A stretch of DNA of 64,000 nucleotides from Kitasatospora sp. NBC_01246 (GTDB lineage Bacteria; Actinomycetota; Actinomycetes; Streptomycetales; Streptomycetaceae). The stretch's first letter is position 1. The number at the start of each line of letters is the position of its first letter. Location of the stretch: positions 558,001 through 622,000 of the forward strand of contig NZ_CP108484.1 of the NCBI RefSeq assembly GCF_036226505.1, read 5' to 3'. The translations under genes and the position numbers were made by a program. A model generated the notes under the pieces. The model was not told the origin of the DNA, searched no databases, and saw nothing but the letters and a program-made list of their open reading frames with translations. This document shows, piece after piece, positions 1 through 9,094 of this stretch.

Positions 1-1086
1 CGCGGCGTCACGGTCTCGGCGGTCACCCAGGACGACGAGGGCGTGGTGGCCTGGGCGGGCGAGGACGCGTACCCGGCGCGCTGGCTGGTCGGCTGCGACG
101 GCGGACGCAGCGCCGTGCGCCGGCTCACGGGCTTCGACTTCGTCGGCACCGGGCCGCAGCTCACCGGCTACTCGATGCGCGCCACCCTGGCCGATCCCGA
201 GGAGCTGGCTTTCGGCTTCAACCTCACACCGACGGGCCTGTACGTCCGGATGCCCGGCAAGGGCCACCTCGCCATGATGGACTTCGACGGCGGCGCGTTC
301 GACCGCTCGCAGACGCCCACCCGCGCGCACCTCCAGTCGGTGCTGCGCCGGGTCTCCGGGACGGACGTGACGCTGGGCGAGGTCGACCTGGTGTCGACCT
401 TCACCGACCGGGCGATGCAGACGACGACCTACCGGCAGGGGCGCGTCCTGCTCGCGGGCGACGCCGCGCACATCCACTCCCCGCTGGGCGGCCAGGGGCT
501 CAACACCGGCATCGGCGACGCCGTGAACCTGGGCTGGAAGCTCGCGGCGACCGTGCACGGGCACGCGCCGGACGGACTCCTCGACAGCTACACCCGGGAG
601 CGCCACCCGGTCGGCGCCGCGGTGCTCGACTGGACGCGCGCCCAGGTGGCGGCCATGCGGCCGGACCCGCACGGGCGGGCGATCCAGGCGGTGGTGCGCG
701 AGCTGATCGGCACCCGTGACGGAGCGACCTTCGTGTTCGAGCGGATATCGGGCGCCTCGGTCCGCTACGACCTCGGCGACGAGAACCCGCTGGTCGGCCG
801 CAGCGCCCCGGACTTCCTCCTCGGGGACGGCACCCGCCTCGGCGAGCTGCTGCGGGACGGCCGGGGCGTCCTGCTCGACTTCACGGTCGACCGGCACCTG
901 CGCGAGGTGGCCGGGGACCGGGAGAGCCGGATCCGGTACGCGGCCGGGCCGGCCGCGAACGACCTCGGGTTCGGCGCCGTACTCGTCCGGCCCGACGGCA
1001 CCGTCGCGTGGGCGGACGGCCACGACCCCGACCGCAAGTCCCTCGCCTCCGCCGCCGACCAGTGGTTCGGCGCTCCGGCGTCCTGA
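1..1086 (+). CDS. Aromatic-ring FAD-dependent monooxygenase, C-terminal part (5' end outside window)
   Basis: The reading frame is open at base 1 and the FAD-binding N-terminus lies outside the window, so about 361 residues are visible. The second FAD motif is clear (GRVLLAGDAAHIHSPLGGQG), with the Asp that contacts the FAD ribityl chain. The middle domain (MDFDGGAFDR, LRRVSGTDV, TYRQGRV) matches the PgaE/RdmE/Rox class of class A flavoprotein hydroxylases. The last ~100 residues look like the thioredoxin-like C-terminal domain that these enzymes carry. Members hydroxylate aromatic compounds with NAD(P)H and O2; rifampicin monooxygenase Rox is one of them. The resemblance to Rox in the central segment is strong to my eye, but the substrate cannot be told from sequence alone. 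It ends 180 nt before the first kinase gene. Confidence 0.88.
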   Translation, partial: RGVTVSAVTQDDEGVVAWAGEDAYPARWLVGCDGGRSAVRRLTGFDFVGTGPQLTGYSMRATLADPEELAFGFNLTPTGLYVRMPGKGHLAMMDFDGGAFDRSQTPTRAHLQSVLRRVSGTDVTLGEVDLVSTFTDRAMQTTTYRQGRVLLAGDAAHIHSPLGGQGLNTGIGDAVNLGWKLAATVHGHAPDGLLDSYTRERHPVGAAVLDWTRAQVAAMRPDPHGRAIQAVVRELIGTRDGATFVFERISGASVRYDLGDENPLVGRSAPDFLLGDGTRLGELLRDGRGVLLDFTVDRHLREVAGDRESRIRYAAGPAANDLGFGAVLVRPDGTVAWADGHDPDRKSLASAADQWFGAPAS

Positions 1087-1266
1087 CGCGGTCCCGGCTC
1101 CTCCCCTCCTCTCGCCTGCTCGACCGAGTTCCAGGAGCACGCCCATGACGATCGCCGGTTGCCCGTGAGCAGCCGGCCGGACCGGGTTCCTGCGGGAAAC
1201 CGGTGATCGCCTGTCATGACCCCACCGTTCCCCCTAGCCTGTGAGGGCTCACGGGAGGGGGACACG

Positions 1267-3516
1267 TTGGAGCGACTCGGGGCCGGGGACCCACGTCAGG
1301 CCGGGCCGTACACGCTGATGGGGCGGCTCGGGGCCGGCGGCATGGGCGCGGTGTATCTGGGGCGGTCGGCCGGCGGGCGGACCGTCGCGGTCAAGGTGGT
1401 GCGGCCGGAGCTGGCCGGGGACGGGTCCTTCCGGGCGCGCTTCCGGCAGGAGGTAGCGGCGGCCCGGCAGGTCTCCGGGGCGTTCACCGCCCCGGTGGTG
1501 GACGCCGACACCGAGGCCGCCACGCCCTGGATGGCGACCGCGTTCGTGGTCGGCGTCCCGCTCCAGGATGCGGTGGCCCGGCACGGCCCGCTGCCCGGGG
1601 TGACCGTGCGGACGCTGGCCGCCGGGCTGGCGGAGGCGCTGACCGAGGTGCACCGGGCCGGGCTGATCCACCGTGACCTGAAGCCCGGCAACGTGCTGCT
1701 GGCACTGGACGGGCCGCACGTCATCGACTTCGGGATCTCCCGGGCGGCCGACGGCACCGGGCTGACCACGACCGGCGCGGTCATCGGGTCGGCGCCGTAC
1801 ATGTCGCCGGAACAGGCGCTGGGCGAGCCGCTCACCCCGGCGAGCGACGTGTTCGCGCTGGGCTCGACGGTCGCCTACGCCGCGCTCGGCACCCGGCTGT
1901 TCGGCGACGGCGCCGGGGCGGCGGTGCTGTTCCGGGTGGTGAACACCGACCCGGACCTGAGCGGCCTCCCGGACGGGATCCGGCACCTGGTCGCCGGGTG
2001 CCTCGCCAAGAACCCGAACCACCGCCCGACACCGCGCCAACTGGTCGAGCTGGTGGAGCGGATCGGCCGCCCGGACCCGGCGGACGGCTGGCTCCCGCCG
2101 GCCGTCGCGACGGACGTGATCGCCGCACGCGGTGTGCTGACCGCCCTGCCCCTCCCGGACCCGGGCCCACCCGGCGCTCCCCCCGCGACGACTCCGCTGC
2201 CCGCCGACCCCGGCCCCGGGGGCCGGCCGCCCGAGGACGCGGTGCCCGCCCGCCGCCCGAGCCGCCGGACGGTGCTGTTCGGCGTCGGCGGCGGCGTGCT
2301 CGCGGCGGCGGGGGCCGCCACCACGATCGCGCTGCTGAACGACCGGGGCGGCCGCGGCGCCACGGCCGGCAGCACGGGCGGCAGCACGCCGTCCGCCCCC
2401 GTCCGCCCCTCGGGCGCCGAGGTGCCCGAGATCGGGCCGAGCTGGCAGGCGACCCAGCCGAACCCCTGTCCCCAGGTGCTCTCCGCGGACGGCGTGGTGG
2501 TCAGCGTCTCCATCCTCAACATCTGGGGGGTGGACGACACCGGCCGCACCAAGTGGACGGTGGACGGCGCCACCGTGGGCGGCGCCTTCGCGATCGACCC
2601 GACCACCCCGCGGTCCGTCGCCGGGCTCGACGGCGACCGGCTCTACGCCATCGGAGGGTCACCCACGGCGCCCGAGCTCCTGGCGTTCACCCTGGCCGAG
2701 GGCAGACTCGACTGGCGGCTGCCGCAGGGCCGGAAGAACGCGGCGGGCGTCCTCTCCTTCGCCGGGATCCGCGCCGGCAAGGCCTACTGGCTCGGCTTCG
2801 GCGACGGCAACGACCACGGTGACCTCGTCCCGGCCGGCACCCACGTCTGGGCGGTGGACCTCGCCACCCGGCAGAGCCTCTGGTTCCACGGCGAGGACAC
2901 CATGCTGCTCCAGTCGACGGTGCCGACGGACGACCGGATCGTGGTCTCCGACCTCGACCAGCTGAAGGCCCTGGACGCGAAGGGCGGGACCGTCTGGGAA
3001 CGCAGGCTCGCCGCGTTCGGCCTCGGAACCGCCGGGAGGTACGTGCTCGCCCCGGACAAGGACGGCACGCTGACCGCCCTGGACCCGGACACCGGCGGCC
3101 CGGCGTGGACGGCGAGCGGCGTCGTCGGCGCCTCGAAGCTCGGTGACGGCTTCGCCACCAGCGAGGACGGCCGCCTGCTCTACCTCCTCTGGCGGGACGG
3201 GGACGGCGGTTGCTCGATCGGCACCGTGGACCCGGCGAACGGCCGCCCCGGCTGGCGGACCCCGCTGCCGCCCGACTCCCCCGACGCCCCCTTCCTCGGG
3301 GCCCGCCTGCTCCGCGCCGACGGCAACCTCTACCGGATGGGCGCCGACGCCGTGCTGTGGGCGCTCGACCCGGCCGACGGCAAGGCCCGCTGGAAGTACT
3401 CCGGGCTCAAGGGCCGGGACGCCACGAAGCTGGCCTGGAGCGCCGGCGCCGGACGGCTCTGCGTCTCCGACACGACGACCCGGACGATCACCTCGCTGCC
3501 CGCGAAAGGGGCCTGA
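1267..3516 (+). CDS. Membrane Ser/Thr protein kinase with extracytoplasmic PQQ-type beta-propeller
   Basis: This is a Hanks-type Ser/Thr kinase of 749 residues. It has a glycine loop (GAGGMGAV, ~22-29), the ATP-anchoring Lys at 43, HRDLKPGN (~135), DFGIS (~153) and the APYMSPEQ activation segment. A Pro-rich linker is followed by one hydrophobic segment (~335-357). The C-terminal ~360 residues hold repeated WxVDxxTG-like blades typical of PQQ-like propellers, predicted to lie outside the cell as a sensor. I prefer the TTG at 1267 because GGAGGGGG sits 5-12 nt upstream and the protein then starts as its downstream paralogue does. An in-frame ATG at 1216 lacks a ribosome site. It is two bases from the second kinase gene, so the two are surely co-transcribed. 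Confidence 0.92.
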   Translation: MERLGAGDPRQAGPYTLMGRLGAGGMGAVYLGRSAGGRTVAVKVVRPELAGDGSFRARFRQEVAAARQVSGAFTAPVVDADTEAATPWMATAFVVGVPLQDAVARHGPLPGVTVRTLAAGLAEALTEVHRAGLIHRDLKPGNVLLALDGPHVIDFGISRAADGTGLTTTGAVIGSAPYMSPEQALGEPLTPASDVFALGSTVAYAALGTRLFGDGAGAAVLFRVVNTDPDLSGLPDGIRHLVAGCLAKNPNHRPTPRQLVELVERIGRPDPADGWLPPAVATDVIAARGVLTALPLPDPGPPGAPPATTPLPADPGPGGRPPEDAVPARRPSRRTVLFGVGGGVLAAAGAATTIALLNDRGGRGATAGSTGGSTPSAPVRPSGAEVPEIGPSWQATQPNPCPQVLSADGVVVSVSILNIWGVDDTGRTKWTVDGATVGGAFAIDPTTPRSVAGLDGDRLYAIGGSPTAPELLAFTLAEGRLDWRLPQGRKNAAGVLSFAGIRAGKAYWLGFGDGNDHGDLVPAGTHVWAVDLATRQSLWFHGEDTMLLQSTVPTDDRIVVSDLDQLKALDAKGGTVWERRLAAFGLGTAGRYVLAPDKDGTLTALDPDTGGPAWTASGVVGASKLGDGFATSEDGRLLYLLWRDGDGGCSIGTVDPANGRPGWRTPLPPDSPDAPFLGARLLRADGNLYRMGADAVLWALDPADGKARWKYSGLKGRDATKLAWSAGAGRLCVSDTTTRTITSLPAKGA

Positions 3517-3518
3517 GC

Positions 3519-5894
3519 ATGCGCCGGCTGGAACCCGCCGACCCCACCCGGATCGGCCCGTACGCCCTGCTCGGCAGGCTGGGCGCCGGGGGCATGGGGG
3601 TGGTCTACCTCGGCCGATCGGCGGGCGGCCGGACCGTCGCGGTCAAGGTGGTCCGGCCCGAACTGGCCGCCGACCCGGGGTTCCGCGCCCGCTTCCGGGC
3701 CGAGGTGAACGCGGCGCGGGCGGCCTCCTCCGCGTTCACCGCCCCGGTCGTGGACGCCGACACCGACGCGCCCGTGCCCTGGATGGCGACCGCCTTCGTG
3801 CCCGGGATCGCGCTGGACGAGGCGGTCCGGCTGGTCGGCGCGTTCCCCGAGCACGTGCTGCGCATCCTGGCGGCCGGGATCGCCGAGGAACTGAGGAACA
3901 TCCACGCCGCCGGGCTGACCCACCGGGACCTCAAGCCGAGCAACGTGCTGCTGGCGCTGGACGGGCCGCACGTCATCGACTTCGGCATCGCCCGGGCGGC
4001 CGACGGCACCGCACTGACCGCCGAGGGCACCGTCCTCGGCTCGGCCGCCTTCATGTCGCCGGAACAGGCGAGCGGCGAGCGGGCGGGCCCGCCGAGCGAC
4101 GTGTTCTCGCTCGGCTCGACGCTGGCCTACGCCGGTACCGGCGGGACCGCGCCGTTCGGCGGCGGGCATCCGCTACAGGTCCTGTACCAGGTGGTGCACG
4201 AGGAGCCGGACCTCGCGGCGGTGCCCGCCGGAGTTCGGTTGCTGGTCGCCGCCTGCCTGGCCAAGGCCCCGGGCGACCGGCCGACGCCGCAGCAGCTCGC
4301 CGCCTCCCAGGGCGCGGGACCGCTGACCCCGGGGACGTGGCTGCACCCCGCGCTGGTCGCGGCGATCGAGGAGGCGGCGGCCGTGATGGCCCCGTCGTCC
4401 GCCGCGGCGGCCCAGCCGCCGTCCGGGCTGTCTCCCCTGCCGCCCCTGCCGCCCGGGCAGTCGGCGGCGGGCCCGGACTCGCCGCCGACCGCGCGGCAGA
4501 CGGTGCGGCTCGGACCGGTCGACGTCCGGCCCCGGCCCGGTCGCCGCAAGCTGCTGCTCGGCCTGGCCGGCGGGGTCGTGGTGGCCGCGGCCGGCGGCGG
4601 CACGGTGTTCCTCACCGGCGGCGGCGCGCCCGAGAAGCCGACAACCCCCGGAGCCGGTGGGCCGCCGGCGACGGCGCCGGCCGCCGACCCGACCGACTCC
4701 TCGCGCTCGCTGGACACGGACGTGGTGGCGACCCCGCTCTGGACGGTTCCGCTGGTCGAACCGGTGATCGCGCTGACCGGGAGCGGCGACACCGTGGTGG
4801 CCGCCGGGATGACGGGCGTGTGGGCGGTCGACCGCGCCGGGCAGACCCGCTGGGGGCCGTTGACCAACTACACCTCGCCGTCCGGCGCCGGCCTCGGTGA
4901 CCGCCCGGTGGCCGTCGACGCCACCATGGCCTACCTGATGGGCTACGGCGGCCCCGGCAACCTGACGTACGCCCTCAAGGCCGTCGACCTCGCGACCGGC
5001 GCCGCCGCCTGGACCCTCTCCCCGCCGGACCTGCACGTCTCGCCGTCCGCCTCGGTGGTCGGCCTCCTCGACGGCCTCGTCTACGTCGCCGGCGAGGCGA
5101 AGGGCACCTTCCACCTGGCCGACCCGACCGCCCCGGTCACCTACGCGGCGGCCTTCGTCTGGGCGGTGGAGCCGGCCACGGGCCGGCTCCGGTGGCAACT
5201 GGTGCGCCCGCACGACGTCCTGGAGAACTCCAGGCTCTCCGTCCCGTCCGCCGGGACCCGCCTGCTGTTCGAGACCTACGCGATGGACCTCACCACCTAC
5301 CGGAGGACCGGGAAGCTGGAGGCGCTCGACACCGGCAACGGCGGAAAGAGCCTCTGGGAGCAGCTGGCCCCCGGCAGTGGCGCCCTCGTGCCCGGGCTGC
5401 CCTACTTCGCCGACGGCCCGCACACCTCGGCCGGCGGCTACTTCCTCCACCTCGCCGACCGGCTGTACGCGGTCGACCCGGCGGACGGCAAGGTGGTGTG
5501 GCAGTCGGCCGGGGAGTGGAACTTCCGGAGCGCTGTGGCGAGCCCCGACGGCACCGCCGTCTTCGCCGTGGGATCGCACTACGCGAAGGGAGTGGTGGTC
5601 GTCCAGTCCTTCGACGCCCGGACCGGCGCCGTCCACTGGTCGGGCTCGCTGCCGAGCGCGCCGCTCCTCGACATGGCGGCGCACTACGCGGACGGCACCG
5701 TCTACATCTGGGTCCACGGCAAGGTCTGGGCGCTGGACCCGGCCACCGGCGCACCCCGCTGGACCTTCGGGTTCCACCCCAACGGAGGTTCGACGACCCC
5801 CGTGCCGTACTGGGCGGGCGGCGGGCGGATCTACGGCCCGACCGACAAGGGACTGGCGGCGATCGCCGCCGACGGCAAGGCGGCCCACGGCTGA
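3519..5894 (+). CDS. Second membrane Ser/Thr protein kinase with PQQ-type beta-propeller
   Basis: A 791-residue paralogue of the preceding kinase with the same architecture: GAGGMGVV loop (~22-29), Lys43, HRDLKPSNVL, DFGIA, SAAFMSPEQ, a Pro-rich linker, one membrane segment (~344-366) and a PQQ-like propeller of about 400 residues. The ATG at 3519 follows the upstream stop with a two-base gap, implying translational coupling. The kinase domains are nearly collinear while the linkers and propellers diverge, which suggests an old tandem duplication with different ligands or partners. No phosphatase or obvious substrate gene is adjacent. Assignment as a kinase is firm; the stimulus is unknown. 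Confidence 0.92.
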   Translation: MRRLEPADPTRIGPYALLGRLGAGGMGVVYLGRSAGGRTVAVKVVRPELAADPGFRARFRAEVNAARAASSAFTAPVVDADTDAPVPWMATAFVPGIALDEAVRLVGAFPEHVLRILAAGIAEELRNIHAAGLTHRDLKPSNVLLALDGPHVIDFGIARAADGTALTAEGTVLGSAAFMSPEQASGERAGPPSDVFSLGSTLAYAGTGGTAPFGGGHPLQVLYQVVHEEPDLAAVPAGVRLLVAACLAKAPGDRPTPQQLAASQGAGPLTPGTWLHPALVAAIEEAAAVMAPSSAAAAQPPSGLSPLPPLPPGQSAAGPDSPPTARQTVRLGPVDVRPRPGRRKLLLGLAGGVVVAAAGGGTVFLTGGGAPEKPTTPGAGGPPATAPAADPTDSSRSLDTDVVATPLWTVPLVEPVIALTGSGDTVVAAGMTGVWAVDRAGQTRWGPLTNYTSPSGAGLGDRPVAVDATMAYLMGYGGPGNLTYALKAVDLATGAAAWTLSPPDLHVSPSASVVGLLDGLVYVAGEAKGTFHLADPTAPVTYAAAFVWAVEPATGRLRWQLVRPHDVLENSRLSVPSAGTRLLFETYAMDLTTYRRTGKLEALDTGNGGKSLWEQLAPGSGALVPGLPYFADGPHTSAGGYFLHLADRLYAVDPADGKVVWQSAGEWNFRSAVASPDGTAVFAVGSHYAKGVVVVQSFDARTGAVHWSGSLPSAPLLDMAAHYADGTVYIWVHGKVWALDPATGAPRWTFGFHPNGGSTTPVPYWAGGGRIYGPTDKGLAAIAADGKAAHG

Positions 5895-6050
5895 ACCCGC
5901 CCGCCCGGGCCGGGAGCCGGGCGAGGCGGGGAACCCGGTCGGGGCGAGGAACCCGCCGGGCAGCGGAACCGGCCGGGCCGGGTGCCGCGTCGAAGCGAAC
6001 GAGGGCGCGCCGGTTCGGCGGCAGCGCCGGGACGGGGGTCCGCACCGGTC

Positions 6051-6365
6051 ATGGGATTCGTCATCCTGCTGCTCGTACTCGCCGGCGGGGCGGGCCTGAT
6101 CCTGTCCGGCGTCAGCAAGCTGAACACCGCCGTACCCACCTGCTACGGCAAACCGATGGTGCCGGGCGACGTCTGCCACCCCAAGGTCACCGGCTCGTTC
6201 TCCGAGGGCATGCCCGAGCCCCACGACGCCACCTACCAGGAGCAGTTGAACAGCCTGACCAGCGGCGGCTGGACGTCCATCGGGCTCGGCGCGGTGCTGA
6301 TGGTGCTCGCCGTGGTGATCGGCCTCGCCTGGGCCGCCGCCGCGGGCCGCGCCCAGGAGCCGTGA
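6051..6365 (+). CDS. Small two-helix membrane protein with paired cysteines, function unknown
   Basis: The 104-residue product has an N-terminal hydrophobic segment (~2-21), a polar middle of about 55 residues and a second hydrophobic segment (~76-96). The polar loop contains CYGKPMVPGDVC (Cys31 and Cys42), a spacing that suggests a disulfide or metal site outside the membrane; short actinobacterial membrane proteins with a CxxxxMxPGDxC block are familiar to me but uncharacterised. A longer start at 5982 is possible, but the added stretch is Arg-rich and looks like intergenic translation. It follows the kinase pair on the same strand by 156 nt and could be read through from it. Confidence 0.6.
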   Translation: MGFVILLLVLAGGAGLILSGVSKLNTAVPTCYGKPMVPGDVCHPKVTGSFSEGMPEPHDATYQEQLNSLTSGGWTSIGLGAVLMVLAVVIGLAWAAAAGRAQEP

Positions 6366-6535
6366 GGCGGCCCGCCGGCATCCGCGCCTCCCGCACGTCG
6401 ACCGCGGCCGGGCCGGTGCCGTACGGGGTCACCCGTCCGCCGGGCTGCGTTTGGAGGGCGATCAAGGGGTAGGCGGGGCATGGTGGCGGCACCGATGTCG
6501 CCGCCCCTGTCGTCACCGAGCCGAGGAGCACACCC

Positions 6536-7705
6536 ATGACCGACGACGTACTGGTCGAGGACCTGTACCGGTTCGAGGACCTGCTGGTCCCCGAGGAGGC
6601 CGAGGTGCTGCGGCGGGTCCGTGACTTCCTGCGGCAGGAGGTCGCCCCGCACGCCAACGAGTGGTGGGGCCGGGCCGCGTTCCCGCACCACCTGATCCCC
6701 CGCTACGCCGAGCTGGGCATCTGCGGCCTCGCCTACCGGGAGAATCCCGCAAGCAGCCTGCTGAACGGCTTCATCGCCCTGGAGATGGCCAGGGTGGACG
6801 CCTCCCTGTCGACCTTCTACGGGGTCCACGCCGGGCTGGCGATGGGCAGCATCGCCCGTTGCGGCTCGCCGGAGCAGCGCGAGCGCTGGCTCCCGGCGAT
6901 GACCCGGATGGAGCAGATCGGCGCCTTCGCGCTGACCGAGCCGCAGGGCGGCTCCGACGTCGCCGCCGGGCTGCGCACCACCGCCCGGCGCGAGGGCGAC
7001 ACCTGGGTGCTCAACGGCGCCAAGCGGTGGATCGGCAACGCGACCTTCGCGGACCTGGTGGTCGTCTGGGCCAAGGACGAGGAGAGCGGACACGTCCTGG
7101 GCTTCGTGGTGCACGGTGACAACCCCGGCTTCACCGCCACCAGGATCGAGAACAAGATGGCCCTGCGCACCGTGGAGAACGCGGACGTGGTGCTCACCGA
7201 GTGCCTGGTCCCCGAAGCGGACCGGCTGCAGCGGGCGGAGGGCTTCCGCGACACCGCCGACGTGCTGCGGCACACCCGGAGCGGGGTGGCCTGGGAGGCG
7301 GTCGGGGTGATGCTGGGCGCCTACCGGATCGCCCTGGACTACACCCGTGAGCGCGAGCAGTTCGGCGGCCCGATCGCCCGCTTCCAGCTCGTCCAGGACC
7401 TGCTGGTGCGGATGCTCGGCAACGCCACCGCCTGCCTGGGCATGGTGGTGCGGCTGGCACAGCTGGAGGACGCCGGCACGTTCCGGGACGAGCACTCCGC
7501 GCTGGCCAAGGCGTACTGCACCAGCCGGATGCGGGAGACCGTCGGCTGGGGCCGCGAGCTGCTGGCGGGCAACGGCATCGTGCTGGACTACAGCATCGCC
7601 CGCTTCGTCGCCGACGCCGAGGCGCTCTACTCCTACGAGGGCACCCGGGAGATCAACACCCTGATCGTCGGCCGCGCCGCGACGGGCATCGGCGCCTTCG
7701 TCTGA
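6536..7705 (+). CDS. Acyl-CoA dehydrogenase, glutaryl-CoA dehydrogenase-like
   Basis: A 389-residue FAD flavoprotein of the acyl-CoA dehydrogenase fold. The FAD/substrate block AFALTEPQGGSDV (~140) and the central RWIGNATFADL are family signatures. The C-terminal SYEGTREINTLIVGR carries the catalytic Glu (~368) in the position used by glutaryl-CoA and medium-chain enzymes. The SYEGT-I-(N/H)-x-L-I-x-GRA-TG tail is closest to glutaryl-CoA dehydrogenase (lysine/tryptophan degradation), but a straight-chain or biosynthetic substrate cannot be excluded. The start is supported by GAGGAG 7 nt upstream. It appears monocistronic; no CoA ligase or enoyl-CoA hydratase is adjacent. Confidence 0.9.
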   Translation: MTDDVLVEDLYRFEDLLVPEEAEVLRRVRDFLRQEVAPHANEWWGRAAFPHHLIPRYAELGICGLAYRENPASSLLNGFIALEMARVDASLSTFYGVHAGLAMGSIARCGSPEQRERWLPAMTRMEQIGAFALTEPQGGSDVAAGLRTTARREGDTWVLNGAKRWIGNATFADLVVVWAKDEESGHVLGFVVHGDNPGFTATRIENKMALRTVENADVVLTECLVPEADRLQRAEGFRDTADVLRHTRSGVAWEAVGVMLGAYRIALDYTREREQFGGPIARFQLVQDLLVRMLGNATACLGMVVRLAQLEDAGTFRDEHSALAKAYCTSRMRETVGWGRELLAGNGIVLDYSIARFVADAEALYSYEGTREINTLIVGRAATGIGAFV

Positions 7706-7779
7706 CGCCCGCCCAGGACCCCCGGGCGCTGCCGGATGCCTCTCCCCCGGACCGACCTGCCGAAACGATCGGAGCCTTC

Positions 7780-8056
7780 GTGGTGGACGTCTTCATCCTC
7801 GGTATCACGGGCAAGGTCGGCCCCCTGCTCACGCGGGAGCCGCTCGCCAGGGGCGACACCGTCCGTGGCGTCGTACGCCGTGAGGAACAGCGGGCGGAGC
7901 TCGCCGAGCCGGGTGTCCACGCGCTGGTCGGACACCTCGCCGGACCGTCCGTGCCGGAGCTGGCGGAGGCCTTCGGGAACGCCGACGCCGTCGTCTTCGC
8001 CGCCGGATCCAACGGGGGCGCCGCACGGACCACGAAGGCGATCGAGGGCGGCGGTC
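7780..8056 (+). pseudogene. Truncated NAD(P)-binding (NmrA/SDR-type) gene, N-terminal third only
   Basis: The first ~90 codons read as the N-terminal Rossmann half of an atypical SDR: FILGITGKVG in place of the GxxGxxG loop, then RGDTVRGVVRR, a VVGDLA-like VGHLAGPS, and NADAVVFAAGSNGG followed by TKAIEG. In intact relatives (about 210 residues) this is followed by a conserved VSS segment and the substrate part, none of which is seen. The match ends within a few bases of 8056, where the convergent serine-hydrolase gene has its stop codon. The frame stays open beyond this only because the DNA is GC-rich. I read it as a deletion or recombination junction that removed the 3' two-thirds. Confidence 0.6.
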
Positions 8057-8058
8057 GG

Positions 8059-8931
8059 TCACCGGCTCGCCGCCGCCACCCGGGCGGCGTGGACGACCTG
8101 CGCGACCGCCTGGACGGTGTCGATCCCGTACTCCTCGCTGGGGTTGTCCCGGGTGAGGATCGCGATGCGGTACGGCTCGCCCGGGTCGGTGAAGATCCCG
8201 AGGCTGTGCACGTGCCAGGCGTGCCGCTCCCGCGGCGCCCAGCCGTTCTTCACGTGGACGGTGGTGCCGTCGGGGGCGCCGAGCGGGGCGCCCCAGGCCT
8301 GGTCCTCCTCGACCTGGTTCATCAGGTCCAGGCCGAACGCGCGGTGCTCCGGGGTGAGCACCGGGCCCGGTGCGGCGAAGACGGCGAGCTGCTTCATCTC
8401 GTCACCGGCGGTGATCTGGGTGCGCCCCCACCGGTCGCCGTCCGCGAGGACGGTGTCCGCCATGCCGGAGAGGCGCAGGAACTCCGCCAGCCGCGCCCGC
8501 CCCAGGTCCCGCCAGAGGGCGGTGGCCGCGTCGTTGTCCGACTGGACGATCATCGGCCGCAGGTTGTCCTCCTCGAACGGCGTCAGCGCGCGCCCTTCGT
8601 CCTGGGCGCGGCGCAGCACCGCACCCATGATCGTCACCTTGATGACACTGGCCGAGTCGAACCGCTCGCGGGCCCGGACCGCGCAGGACAGCCCGGTGCC
8701 CGGGTCCTCGACCGCGACGGCGACGGTGCTGTGACGCTCCGACACCACGCGGGTGATCGCGCGGGTCAGCTCCTCGGCGGGCCGGGAGTGGGCCACCGAG
8801 GAGCAGCGGCCGGACTCCGGGCCTGCGGGGCCGGTGACGGCCGGTGCGGGTTCCGAGGCCACGAACAGCAGGGTCGCGGCGGTGATCAGCCTGGTCGTGG
8901 TGCGGCTGCCGGCGGGGAGCGGAAGGGTCAT
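8059..8931 (-). CDS. Secreted serine hydrolase, class A beta-lactamase-like
   Basis: The 290-residue protein has a short N-terminal hydrophobic segment (signal peptide or anchor) and the three active-site motifs of the penicillin-recognising fold: SVIK (Ser95, Lys98), SDN (131-133) and KNG in place of KTG (228-230). I see no clear class A Glu166 omega-loop motif (ExxLN), so DD-peptidase-like or esterase activity is as likely as beta-lactam hydrolysis. The start at 8931 precedes MTLPLPAGSRTTTRLITAAT; frames further upstream are antisense to nadK and look non-coding. It is divergent from nadK and converges on the truncated SDR fragment. Confidence 0.85.
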   Translation of the reverse strand: MTLPLPAGSRTTTRLITAATLLFVASEPAPAVTGPAGPESGRCSSVAHSRPAEELTRAITRVVSERHSTVAVAVEDPGTGLSCAVRARERFDSASVIKVTIMGAVLRRAQDEGRALTPFEEDNLRPMIVQSDNDAATALWRDLGRARLAEFLRLSGMADTVLADGDRWGRTQITAGDEMKQLAVFAAPGPVLTPEHRAFGLDLMNQVEEDQAWGAPLGAPDGTTVHVKNGWAPRERHAWHVHSLGIFTDPGEPYRIAILTRDNPSEEYGIDTVQAVAQVVHAARVAAASR

Positions 8932-9094
8932 CGCCCGATCATCGCGGACGGGACGGGCGCCCGGCCGATGACGCACCGTGGCCGCCCGGGGCGGCGTGCC
9001 GGGGGCGCCGGCCCGGGTCCCGGTGACGTCGCCCCCGGTCCGGGTGGATGCTGGGAGGAGCGAGGCGGGCCGATCGGGATCGAGGAGGTCCGGG

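Noticed and set aside
1216-1266. ATG 1216 as start of the first kinase
   Set aside because: It gives 17 extra residues without kinase-family similarity and lacks a ribosome site, whereas TTG 1267 has one.
6233-7495. A 420-codon minus-strand frame opposite the acyl-CoA dehydrogenase gene
   Set aside because: It is the GC-driven shadow of the coding strand: its residues are dominated by Gln, His, Gly and Pro, with no domain.
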